A DNA stretch of 64,000 nucleotides, taken from positions 2,294,001 through 2,358,000 of the forward strand of contig OY752141.1 in NCBI GenBank assembly GCA_963573315.1. Reading direction: 5' to 3'. The DNA comes from Entomortierella parvispora. Its lineage: Eukaryota > Mortierellomycota > Mortierellomycetes > Mortierellales > Mortierellaceae. Below the pieces are notes generated by a model. The model did not search any database. It worked only from the letters and a program-made list of their open reading frames with translations, and was not told the origin of the DNA. Numbering within the stretch: the stretch's first letter is position 1; each line of letters begins with the position of its first letter. The position numbers and the translations under genes were made by a program. This document shows, piece by piece, positions 26,043 to 36,848 of this stretch.

Positions 26043-27858
26043 ATGGAACAGCGTACGACATTTCGTAGCAAAAATGATTTTACTCATGTCCGTGGGCAAA
26101 GTCCACCGTCCAAGAAAGGCCAGGATTACTTGATATACGCATCAAATGGACTCAAGTAAGATCGTCTGATCCACGAAAACTCATTCACGGCAGTCTGTTT
26201 CGATACAATCGATCGTCGTTCCTAACCTCTTGGTATTTTCCAACAATGATCTCACTAGAGAGGACGATCTATCTCAAGGAAATCCGATCGCACAGAACAA
26301 CGTTGGCCGAATGTACGAAAATGGCGAAGGAGTTCCACAAAGCTACTCCAACGCTGTGGTATGGTATTCGAAAGCTGCCCACCAAGGATACCCGCCCGCT
26401 CAGAACAACCTTGGCGTCTTGTACCGTGACGGCAAAGATGTCCCAAAGAACCTCTACACAGCTAAAGAGTGGTTCGTCAGGGCCGCCGACCAAGGAGATG
26501 CCGCAGCGCAGTTTAACTTGGGGATGTCCTATCGCCGAGACAACGATTATTCCAAAGCCATGGAGTGGATAATGAAGGCCGCGAACCAAGGATATGCACT
26601 TGCTCAATTCAGTGTCGGTGCGATGTACTATGAAGGCTGTGGTGTTTTCCAGGATTATCGAAAGGCCATGGAATGGTATTTGAGGGCATCCGACCACGAA
26701 TACGCAATCGCTCAGTTTAGCGTGGGCTCGATGTATGACAACGGCGAAGGTGTTATTCAGGATCACTATCTGGCCGCAGAGTGGTATTCGAAGGCTGCCG
26801 ACCAAGGATACGCCATGGCCCAGTATAACCTAGGCCTTCTTTTCCAGTATGGCAAATGTGCTCTACTGAACATCCCTATTGCTCTGGAGTGGTACACGAA
26901 GGCAGCAGAACAAGGACTCGTTCAAGCTCAGTATTACTTAGGGATCTTATTTCATGTCGGCGACGTTGTCGGACAAGATCTATGCAAAACCAAGAAATGG
27001 TATTTGAAGGCTGCCGAGCAAGGACATGCCGACGCTCAATTCAGCCTGGGTGCAATGTATGAGGACGGTGAAAGTGACACTAAGGATTACCAGAAGGCTG
27101 CGGAATGGTACTCAAGGGCGGCTGATCAAAGACATGAAACAGCTCAGTATAGCTTGGGATCTCTGTATCAACACGGCAAAGGAGTTCCGCTGGATGGTTC
27201 CCTGGCTCTTGCATGGTACAAAAAGGCAGCAGACCAAGGGAATGCTGATGCATTGTTCTGCTTAGGTGTCATGCATTATCATGGCGAAGATACTCCCTTG
27301 GACCATAGACGGGCAATTGAGTGCTACCTCAAGGCCTCTGAGCAGGGACACCCGGCCGCTCAGAACTATGTTGCGAGCATGTATGCCGCTGGCCGCGGCG
27401 TGTCTCAGGATTATAACAAAGCTCTTGAGTGGTATCACAAGTCGATAGATCAAGGATATGTTTCTGCTCAGAAAAACGTAGGGCGTATGTACTACCATGG
27501 TAAAGGTGTTCCACAGGACTATCAGAAGGCTATGGAGTGGTATACGAAGGCCGGTGAGCAAGGACATGCTAGTGCCCAGAACCGTATTGGCTCTATGTAT
27601 CGGAAGGGTCAAGGTGTTCCGCAGGACTATCAGAAGGCCATGGAGTGGTATATGAAGGCCGGTGAGCAAGGACATGCTAGTGCCCAGAACCTTATTGGCT
27701 CTATATATCGGAAGGGTCAAGGTGTTCCGCAGGACTATCAGAAGGCCATGGAGTGGTATATGAAGGCCGCCGAGCAAGGAAATGCCTCCACCCAGAGACA
27801 CATTGTCGTTACGTCCAATCAAGGGGCTCCGCAGGAGCGTTGGTTTCGTGTAAGATGA
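26043..27858 (+). CDS. Sel1-repeat protein
   Basis: The long repeat-coding frame has no in-frame ATG at its beginning. A short upstream exon (26043-26155, MEQRTTFRSKNDF) ending at a GTAAGA donor splices over a 103-nt intron (branch-like CCTAACC, acceptor CACTAG) to 26259-27858 in phase, giving 570 residues. Nearly the whole protein is about 14 Sel1-like repeats of 36 residues (consensus AQNNLGxMYxxGxGVPQDYxKAMEWYxKAAEQG). The last three repeats are nearly identical, showing recent internal duplication. Sel1 repeats form alpha-helical solenoids that bind proteins; there is no catalytic domain. The frame closes with QERWFRVR, but repeat-like coding sequence continues in another frame to about 28052, so the C-terminus looks damaged. 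Upstream exons beyond 26043 are possible. Confidence 0.7.
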
Positions 27859-28052
27859 TGGCACTGGCATTCAACAGGACCATCAAAAAGTCATGGAGTG
27901 GTATATGAAGGCTGCTTCGAAAGAATATGCTCTCGCTCTGAACAATGCCAATCTTATAGCCGATGATTACCACGATGTATCAATTTATAAAAATGGAAAA
28001 TGCTATGGATCAGTTTCTGAAGACTGCCAACCAAAGATCATCCGATGCCCAT
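27859..28052 (+). pseudogene. Out-of-frame remnant of last Sel1 repeat and tail
   Basis: Starting around 27856 in a different frame, the sequence reads DGTGIQQDHQKVMEWYMKA, a Sel1 repeat, then a non-repeat tail ending before TAA at about 28053. The upstream frame has meanwhile terminated at 27858. A splice linking the two would need an intron of about 28 nt, which is too short. A frame-shifting indel in the 27820-27860 region is therefore the simplest reading. Confidence 0.6.
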
Positions 28053-28126
28053 AAGATTCTTGAAATGTTGTTTAAAAGAAAGAGAGAAGCAAAGTTTTTG
28101 GAGTAATTTGTAAGTTGGATCTGGTT

Positions 28127-28224
28127 AGCGATGTCGAATACAATGAAGACTGAAGCTCATTTATTCGACACCGACAAGGGACTCTAGATGTGTGTGTATC
28201 TTTCTTTAATGATCTCACGTGACT
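28127..28224 (+). repeat. Lone dispersed copy of the left-edge repeat
   Basis: About 98 bp match the reverse complement of 1107-1205 with only a handful of differences, sharing the core ATTCGACACCGACAAGGGAC and the TCACGTGA end. It is a single copy here with no recombinase gene or minisatellite, and lies just beyond the decayed Sel1 gene end. Confidence 0.9.
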
Positions 28225-28363
28225 AATATTTAAGAGCAAGTTCTGGTTCGACAGTTCCCTCACAGAACATTTGCCCAACAGAATGAAGCTTGCACAAAGC
28301 AACCTATATAACATCCTAGTTGGCGAAACAAGTTCCGTATTTGGTCCTTAAAACTCTTCGATC

Positions 28364-28729
28364 ATGTCTGCCAACCCAACAGCCACTGTTATTTGTCGAG
28401 CTGAAAGTACCGTGACATTCCTATGTGACAGTAGGACCCGGGAAACGTGGTGTTCCTGCTTTAATGAGAAAGGCACATCGTACATGGCGAACAGTTCAGC
28501 CAGAAGCATCGTTGTTCAGAAAGAGCCAACATATTTCACAGCACAACCCCTCTTTCCTCCTCTTAACATCTTCACATCATATCCGCTTATCGGTGCAAGT
28601 TTTGAGTGTAATGAAGATCAGTATATACCGAAGAACGGCACCCAAGTCGGAGATGACCATCCTTGTCACACGATGTTGTCTATCTCAATTGAAAGTCAGG
28701 AATTGATAGCGATTATAGACAGTGACTGA
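28364..28729 (+). CDS. Possible small protein of unknown function
   Basis: A 121-residue ATG-initiated frame begins MSANPTATVICRAES, with no membrane segment, signal peptide or known motif recognised. It contains four Cys in the first 50 residues and two later. It lies between a dispersed repeat and the convergent secreted-protein gene. Composition is protein-like, but nothing independent supports expression; it may be a chance frame or a fragment of a larger decayed gene. Confidence 0.25.
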   Translation: MSANPTATVICRAESTVTFLCDSRTRETWCSCFNEKGTSYMANSSARSIVVQKEPTYFTAQPLFPPLNIFTSYPLIGASFECNEDQYIPKNGTQVGDDHPCHTMLSISIESQELIAIIDSD

Positions 28730-28867
28730 GGGTCGTGAGACCTTCTGGAGGCCAACCGACTTGTAGTGCTCAACAGCTTGCTGTCTTTCGACATGATCTC
28801 AGCTGTTTGAAAAAAAAAGTTTATATAAGGTGCTTCTTCCTCAACTCACTGTCAGACTCTCCAACAA

Positions 28868-30240
28868 CTAGACGAAGCCAGCAGCCTGAGCCCTATCGTA
28901 TGCGCCGGATGTTTCCAGCATTTCTGGTGTCAGCTTCCACTAAGGTAGGGAGAGAAAGTCAGATCACAGTCCATGGGCACGTAGCAATTCCTTTTTTTTC
29001 ATCAAATCGTTTTCACATTCAGTGATCAATAGAAACAAGCACTTACGTCGGCAAAGGATGCAGCCTTGAGGACGTACTGATTAAACGTCTTCTTGTCCAT
29101 GGGCACGAAGGGCCCTTGCTGGACTTTTGCCTGTCCAGGACCCTCGACCGTCTCTGCATCTTTCAGTGTGAAGGATCCCGAAGGCGCTGTGAATGCAGGG
29201 GACGTCGCAGCGTCGGCCATCTCCTTCTCGGCCGCAGGCTGTTCTCCACCCTGGAAGACCTGCGCGACGTTCATTCCAATATCAAACCAGTTCTGAACAT
29301 CCGACATGTTGACCTTGGCCAAGCTACCGATCACAGAGTTGAGGTCAAAGGCAGGCAAACCCGCATCTGCTGGATGGGTGGTCGCACTCTCTTTTTGGTC
29401 CATCTCTTCGGAATCGAATCGGGGTTGATCCTCCGTTATCGCATTACCTTCGCTCACGATTGAATCTACCGCAGAGGTTGTCGGAGCCGTCGCATTCGAT
29501 CCAATTGGCGGGTATGCCTTCGCAGGCGAGGTGAAAATGCCGATACAGTCTAATCCAAGGGCATAAATCCCTGAAACCAAGAAGTTGGAGCAACCAAAGC
29601 AATTGAAGAGCCCGAGGACGTCCGGCTTGACAAATATATGGGTCATGGTCTTGAGGCAGTTGATCGTGCACCGTTCCCGGAACCGGAGAGCAAAGTTGAC
29701 AACAGAGTCGATACAAGCCCCACCGGGCTCCGCTGTTGCCTCTGCACTCAATACCGTTTCGTCGGTGTTGGTGTCACTTTCAGCCATGATGGAGGATCCA
29801 GAAACCTGGTCGCGTTTTTGAAGGATGGGGTTGTTGGAATTGGCAGGGCAGGTCGAATTGATTAATGTAACGTCGGCCATACCGTCCAGCTCGTCATCCT
29901 CGAAATCATCCTTATAATCATCATCATCATACTCGTCATCTTCATCCTCATCGTCGTACCAATCCTCATCGTCGTCTTCATCGTCATCGTCATCCTCATC
30001 CTCATTCACGTCTTCGTCGCATCTATCCACATCATGACTTTCGGTGAAAGTCGATGCTACAGCCTTGGGTTTACTCTTTTGAGCCGCCACGCCGACAAAT
30101 TTCTGTCCAGCCGGACGATCAGTGGCCTTCAGATCAGTATTGCTAGAGGGATCTGTTGTAGGGATGCTCACGGCCGCCAATTGGCTTGCGATCGTCAAGA
30201 GCAGGATCGAGCCTACGATCAAGGTCGGCTGGATTCTCAT
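28868..30240 (-). CDS. Predicted secreted Asp/Glu-rich protein, unknown family
   Basis: Exon 1 (30240-29047) ends FAD at a GTAAGT donor. Exon 2 (28939-28868) after CCTTAG reads WKLTPEMLETSGAYD and ends AAGFV, giving 421 residues. Reading through the donor instead would give a 404-residue protein with an odd tail, so the spliced form is preferred. Residues 1-24 are a clear signal peptide (hydrophobic LIVGSILLLTIASQLAA). Residues 75-119 are almost solid Asp/Glu with a few Tyr. About 172-240 form a Cys-rich segment (ACIDSV, RCTINCLK, LFNCFGCSNF, LDCIG) that may be a small disulfide domain, followed by a low-complexity region and a C-terminal helical stretch. The family is unrecognised; extracellular calcium or cation binding is a guess from acidity only. 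Confidence 0.75.
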
Positions 30241-30708
30241 GAATGCAAGAGTAGATGGAGTGGTGGCGGTGAATTCTTGGTGAGGAGGTTGCCTTTTAGT
30301 TGATCTTGTTTAGTGTTTAACTTTGAGGGGGTGTGTATGGGAGTCAAGTGTGTATGTGTGTGTGAAGAAGAAGGGAACAAGAGAGCGGGATATCCATCAG
30401 GGTTTTCAGTTCCGACCAGCAATCAATTCCAACTCGCAGGGCCCTTGGTTCGTTCTGGTCACAAACTAGGTCTCTACCCTCTCTAATAAGTTCTGTGGGA
30501 GGAATGGGAATCTCCCCTCCTGGCGTCAAAACAAAAGAACCAAAACAAAAGAAAAAGTGGGGACTCGCGTCTCCGTGAATTTGTGTGACATAGTGATACC
30601 AAGGAGGACGCGACAAGGGGCATTTTTATCTTTCTCTCTTTTTTATCTGATGCGGTTTGTTTTGTTGTACACTAGAAATTCTTGTTTTTACAGGTGTAGC
30701 GCCAATCG
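30241..30708. other. Intergenic: upstream of secreted acidic protein, 3' of MTR4
   Basis: About 470 bp are without a gene. A GTGTGTATGTGTGTG stretch near 30330-30362 lies just upstream of the secreted-protein start on the minus strand. Confidence 0.5.
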
Positions 30709-33700
30709 CTATACGTACAATGACGGAGCAAAGACAACACCACGCTTGATACTGACACAGGCGGCCTCGAACTTGGCCTCTAGCTCCGTGTTGCCCATGA
30801 TCCGAGCCGCTTTGATCAACTGCTGCATCAACTCGTACACGGACCGGAGCACACGCACAATATCTCCCTCAAAGGCCTCTGTCATTCCCAAAAGCGATTC
30901 GAATGAGTTTCCCTAAAAGAAAAAGAAAGTATGGGAAACGGGAAGGGAGGAAAAAGAAGGAAAAAAAAAGAGGAAAAGCATCAACGCACCCCGACGTCAA
31001 TCACCAAAGCCATACGAAAAACCACAGCAAAACAATGTTCTGGAACGATCGACACAGTCGATATCATTAAGCCGATATTCTGTAAAGACAATCGTAGCTG
31101 CGCATTTTGTTACCTTGGCCCATGCATGGACTACATCCATCAAGTCAGACTTGAACTTGTCCACGTATTCCTGTTCGTCCACATCAAGCTTGCTCTCTTT
31201 CTCTACTCGTACAATACTCCTTGCTGTCTCCTGCATCATTCTCAGCGGCGCTCCCAGTTCCTCCCTCAATACAGGTGGCATCATGGATGTTTTCGCGTGC
31301 AGGCAAAAGCAGCTCAGCAGCGCGACCATCTGCTCCACTGTCAGGTCGTTGAACGAATTACTAAACATCAACTCTGTCAATAAAAGTTCGTCTCCGCCAG
31401 TATTCAGCTCACACGCGACTCTGCCCTTGGCCTCAATGACATCAGCGCTGCTAGTAAAGCCAAGACGACGCAGCACACGCTTCCGATACTTGAGTTCGTC
31501 CAATTGTGCAACAGCCTTTGCTTCCGTCACTCGCTTCTTAAGATCCTTGATGTTTTGAGCCACCTCAACCTTCTCAAGATACTGACCGTAGCAAATCTTG
31601 AGAACCTCGGGTGATGCCTTGGACAGGGCATGTTCCGAAAGAGCTTGCTCCAGTACCTCGATACGGCGAACAATTTGTTGAAAGGCAATATCCCTGATTC
31701 CCATATCCTCAATTGGGTCAACAGCCGGCAGTCCATCAGGAAACCTCTTCTTGAGCTCCAGCAAAAACTTGAAGATCAATTGTCGAACTTCGACTGGTTT
31801 AACGTCCTTCTGAAGCATGATCCTCAAAGATCCAATACATTCGACACTCGAGAGCGAGATAGGAACAGCAATAAACTCTCCATCCTCACCTGGTGGGCAC
31901 GCCTTGACGTCGGTTGCATAGCCCTCGGCATTCCGAGTGAAGGTCGATCCCTTGGTACAGTTAAGAAGTACATCCAAGACATACATTGGCTCCAGCTCAC
32001 GGGTCCCACTAGATGCTGCACGAGACTTGACAATCCTGCAACTCAAAAGCACGCCCCATCCAAAATCCTGTCCTTGAATCCTTACGCGAAGAGTCCTTCC
32101 ATTGTCCAGAAACGGCTTTGCATACTTCATCTGATAGATCGCGGCATAGAGCTCCTTTGTAAGAGCGGTAAGCTGGACCCGGATGTCGTGATACTTTGAA
32201 ATATATCCCTCGTTCTCCACAACCATCGAGACGTATTTGCTGTTTAAGAGAGCGAGATCTTTTTGCAGGACTGGAAGATTGGAGTTGTTCTGAAACTGGT
32301 AAAAGCACCGCTCCAACATAAAATCTGGCCCAAGACCCTCGATGCGCATGAGGTTCAGGATCATAGAGTAGGACAGATGGAAGGCAGAGTTGAGTGGGTC
32401 GGTCATTCCTAGTACCATTCCTTTTGCCGCCTGTGGCTCCATTTTCGCATCCAGCATCATGATGACAATCCCGCGCTCATCCAGACCACGACGTCCTGCT
32501 CGCCCAGACATCTGAATATACTCTCCACCAGTAAGCCACCGTAGCTCACTTCCGTCAAACTTGCGCACACTTGTAAACACCACTGTTTTAGCTGGCATGT
32601 TCACTCCAATCGAAAACGTTTCTGTAGCGAACAGCACCTTGATAAGCCCCTCCTGAAATAAAAGCTCCACGACTTCCTTGAGAATCGGCAAAAGTCCTGC
32701 ATGGTGGATCCCGATTCCGCGACACAGCAAAGGGAGAAGGCGTTCAATCTGGGGTAGGGCGAGGTCGTCTTCTGATAGCGTGCTGACTGCGTTCGTGAAA
32801 ACTTGCTCCACCATGCTGCTTTCTTCCTCACTGTTAAACTTTATCGTCGACATTTGCATCGCCAGGGATTCGCACTCTCGCTTGCTGAAACTGAATACGA
32901 TGACAGGGTAATAGTTCTTGTTCTTGACTAAATTGATGATCTTGTAGATATCGGCAGGTCCCTCTAGCAACGCAATGAAGACGAGTCATTAGAAGAGCAA
33001 AATACTATCATGACCGCAAACAGTAATATTTTGTTGAGTTACCTGTAGATATATCCTTGACTCCAGCACCCTTGCCTTGCCCTTTGCCATTTAGACCGCC
33101 GTTGTTCATCTTTTTCTTTCTTGATCCTTTCCCAGGGCCATCGTCCGATTCGTCTATGGACATGATGGCCTTTTGAAAACTGTCTTCCCGAAATTGTCCT
33201 TTCTCATTGACCACCATATGAATACCATCGCCTCCACTAGGGAACAGATAGTGCTGAAGAGGGGTTGGGCGGAAGTTGGTGTATACAATATGACAAGGCT
33301 GCTCCTTGATCTTGCAAATCCACTCTGCAAACTCCATTGCGTTCGGGATTGTAGCCGACAAAAATACATAATGGCAAGAAGGAGGGAGGAGAATGATAGT
33401 CTCTTCCCAGACGACACCACGGGCTAGTATGGAAATGGATAAAAAAGTTAGACCAGAGTCTAATGAAGAGAAGTGTAGTCAAGATCGGCTGGATCCCATC
33501 CTTACCAGAGTCACGCATGTAATGAATTTCATCAAAAATAACCCACGAGACTTCGCGCATGATCTGCGAGCCGTTGTAGAGCATCCCGCGCAAAATCTCA
33601 GTCGTCATGACCAAGCAGGACGCGCTCGGATTGATGGTCACATCTCCTGTGAGAAGACCCACGTCGCCAAATTCTTGCTGAAGCTCCCTGTATTTTTGAT

Positions 33701-34458
33701 TACTCAAGGCTTTGATCGGACTGGTGTAAACAACCCGCTGTTTATCCCGAAGAGCTGTTGCAATGGCAAATTCTGCCACTACGGTTTTTCCTGCAGATGT
33801 GTGTGCTGATACCAAAACTGACTCTCCTCGTTCTATTGAATAGGTGGCCAACTTCTGGAAAGGGTCGAGCGGGAAGGGATACGTCCGCGCTGGTGGATCG
33901 TTGGGCGTATGTTGAGAAAGTGGCGTATATTTCCAGTTTGGTGGGAGAGCAACTTCATGGCGAACCTATTCCAGAAATGAAAACAAATATCGGTCAATCA
34001 TTCAGTCCTTCTTTTGACGCGTGGACACAACAATGCGAGGCTTCTTATACCTGATGTTGAAGAGTAACACTCGATCCTTCTGCGGAGGACATCAGACCGG
34101 CTGATGCAGCAACGCTGCGAGTCATACTCTGCTCAAAACTGTCAGTGACCGTGGCCCTTGGCGATTCCATCCTTGGGCGCTTGTTTTGATGCTCCTGCCC
34201 GAACGAGTCCGAATCCGCCGTGTTCTGATCAACGGCCTGCCTTCGTCGTTGTGTAGTGTCAAAGAGACCTCCAGGGGAGTAATTTTCGCGCGTTTCTGCC
34301 ATCGCTTCGGTACGCTCTTTCCGGTTATGGGTTTTCAGAGCATGCTTCTTCCTCTGTGACGCTGCTATACTGTCAGTTGAGTTGGAGGCGTGGCTCGAGA
34401 AGTCGTCTGCTTTCGACTCATCAAAAATGTCGAAGGCTTCTGGATCGTCAAAGAACAT
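30709..34458 (-). CDS. MTR4: ATP-dependent RNA helicase MTR4 (exosome cofactor)
   Basis: Five exons (34458-34051, 33965-33506, 33423-33043, 32963-31114, 30912-30709) give 1100 residues. Mtr4 is the nuclear 3'-5' RNA helicase that feeds substrates to the exosome, alone or in TRAMP-like complexes. The N-terminus is disordered. The helicase core starts with [13 protein letters not shown]; motif I is SAHTSAGKT (about 189-197), and the DEIH box (FDEIHYMRD), SAT motif (FLSATIPNA), FSFSKRECE and motif VI ([15 protein letters not shown]) are intact. The middle 600-850 region corresponds to the arch/KOW insertion, and splicing to the last exon yields [16 protein letters not shown] and [12 protein letters not shown], the Mtr4-type C-terminus. 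A Gly/Lys-rich loop (about 390-415) follows the GPGKG segment, as in orthologues. The arch and C-terminus favour Mtr4 over Ski2. Confidence 0.96.
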
Positions 34459-34692
34459 GGTCGATCCTTGACATGCAGAAGGAATGTAAATGAGGAATGG
34501 CAGAGGGAGAGTGTCGTAGCAAAAGAAGAATAGAGGAGGAAAAAACAAAAAAGAACGACATGCATGCAATGGTGCTGGTCACTGCAAACAAACGGCGGTC
34601 ACGTGGAGATCGATCTCCTTTTTTTTTCTCTCAAGCGTCCGTCTTCCTTTTTTTCTTTCCCATTCACGACAAGATCAGCCAGGATCACCAGC
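34459..34692. promoter_or_regulatory. Shared upstream region of MTR4 and a zinc-finger gene
   Basis: Only 234 bp separate the two divergent start codons, so both promoters must overlap. It contains TTTTTTTTCTC-type pyrimidine tracts on each strand. No TATA box was seen. Confidence 0.6.
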
Positions 34693-36624
34693 ATGAGCCT
34701 AGACCAATGCATAACTGCCCTAGCCAAGGTCGAACGAGGCGCCATTCGAGACAGTAAGCGGGATGGCGCATGTGTTCTCTGTAACTTTGAACCTTCAACT
34801 TTTTAATAACCATTTTTCCGTTTATTGTTTCTCTTTTCTACAGTTTTTAGTCCGATCCCATCGTGGCCCGAGCCATACTCTCTAAACCTCACCCAGGAAT
34901 ACTCAAGATTCAGCGCACATTCAGAGCCAAAGAGCCCGGGATCTGGATCAGGACCTGGATCGAAATCAACAACTGCAAAGACCTTGACTCGTACGACAGC
35001 CTCACCTTCAGTGCAACAGCAGTCATCAGGAAGTACAGGGGATGGCCGATTCAACTGCGCGCCTTGTAAAAAATCGTTCGGCTCGGAGGCGACCTTTCAT
35101 AGCCACCAAATGAGTGCCAAACATATCGCTACTGTCAAAGACGCGGACAAAAAGAACAAGGGCAAAGGACCATCCAAATCAAATTCGACAAACAACAACA
35201 ACGCGCGTGCAAAGCAACGAGCTGAGGAGGAAGAGCAAGTTCATCCAGAAGTCTCAGAAGCGCTTATGTCCTTTCGTAAAGTCGAGAAGATTGTCAAGGA
35301 AAATCCAAACATGGCTGCGTCTGTTCTTTGGAAGATTGCTAAAGGTAACAAAGATCGCCTTACATCACAGACCTGATGTTGCTCGATCGCCGTGGCACTA
35401 ATCTAGCATTGTCCATTTGAATTCAAATCTAGTCCTTTGGTCACATCGTCAAAGTCAAGAGACTGCCAGAGTCCTGTCGCTATTAATCAATGTTCTCAAA
35501 GACTTGCAATCCACCGCTGCCTCCGCGACAATACCATCACAACCAGGACATTTGACGCCAACACAGATCAGCTTGACACTATACCTTTCGCGCCTTTCAT
35601 TGGCCAGGCTCGTCATATACCATTCGCCTTCTTTTGCTGCACAGTGTTATTTGGATGCTATTCAAGGTCGTTGGCAGATTCCTTCAGAAGAAATACAGTC
35701 CATTTGCGAGGTAATGTTTGAGAATAACTGTATGACGACTCGGGCAGCGTGCGGTCGAATTCTAACAGCATTGTCTATTCTCAAACCTAGATGGTCAACA
35801 CATCTTCACAGGCCCAGATCCTTGAACATACAAAAACGTTTCTCACAACACACTCCAAAACCGAAAAGTTGATGCAACCTCCACCACCGCTATCATCAAC
35901 GTCAGCACCAGAAGTCGCCAAAAAGCCAGCGGACCCAAACATCAAGTTGCTCACGGTGCTCCTTGAGGCCTCCAGCATGATCATTCAAACTGGAGCAATT
36001 GTCCATGATGTCAACTCAAACAGCAAACAGACTGGGAATGAAGATCGGGTACTGGGAGAGACTGCTTTGGGACTGCTGTCAATGGCCTTTTCTCTCACAG
36101 AGGCGAGCAAGGATATCCCAGGTGCAATCGAACTTTTGAGAAAAATGGCGGTCATTTACAAATCGCCAACTTTCAGGATGCCTTCCGCTGCATCTTCTTG
36201 TCTGATTAGAGCTGGTGAGCTTTGTTGTGATCATTCTGAACAATCGTCGGAAGCAGAAGCGGATCCTGTTACCAAGCGCTCTCGTGCTCTCTGGGACCTC
36301 TTGCAGGGATTGTTGTTGGCAACAGAAGCAGGAGATTTCGTAAGGATGCGACAATCAATCCGTTTATTGAGGAGGATACCCGAACCAATACAGCCAGGGT
36401 CCTTTCAGGATGTAGATGCGATTGTGGAGGTTGCAGAAGCTGTTCTTGTCCAGGACAATGATTTCTTGCATTGCGACGCCGCATTTGCCATTGAGCATTT
36501 ATTGTTGCTTGTAAACGAGACTAGCGATAGTGAGGCGGAAGAGTCGAATTTGCTAATGTGTCGCTACAGTTCACGCCTTGCTTCCGCTGCCATTCTTGAA
36601 AAGCTGCAACAGCTAATAAAATGA
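34693..36624 (+). CDS. U1-type C2H2 zinc-finger protein with helical repeat region
   Basis: Four exons (34693-34753, 34844-35344, 35433-35710, 35791-36624) give 557 residues. All junctions are GT-AG, and the third exon was placed by phase (ends ...WKIAK, resumes VLWSHRQSQ). A Ser/Gly-rich linker precedes one zinc finger (Cys92, Cys95, His108, His114; C-x2-C-x12-H-x5-H), the spacing of U1/matrin-type fingers that bind structured RNA or dsRNA. Residues about 140-557 are helical and resemble TPR-like solenoids (LYLSRLSLARLVIYHS, GLLSMAFSLTEASKDIPGA), with an acidic segment near the end. I do not recognise the family. The gene is divergent from MTR4, which may only reflect compact spacing. A role in RNA handling is inferred from the finger type alone. 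Confidence 0.85.
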
Positions 36625-36848
36625 ACCACAAATGTCTTCAATTTCTTGTTTCTAGAAATGATTATTTTTCTTTAATGAGAGTAGCCAGAGAGAATGCAAT
36701 AGATATGGTACATAGGTTTGAGAGAGGTGTTGAAGAATGCTGGGGCATGCAGAATTGATATGAGAGTGGAGGAAGGAAAAAAAGATAACAAAGCGGGAAA
36801 ACTGAAAAGAGGTATTTGCTGTTGTCGTTAAAAAGGACGAGGCAATTT

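Noticed and set aside
26269-27870. Minus-strand open frames across the Sel1 gene
   Set aside because: They repeat with the same 36-codon period as the sense repeats, so they are shadows.
29047-29061. Unspliced 404-residue version of the secreted acidic protein
   Set aside because: The GTAAGT donor at the end of FAD and a clean in-phase downstream exon make the 421-residue form more likely.
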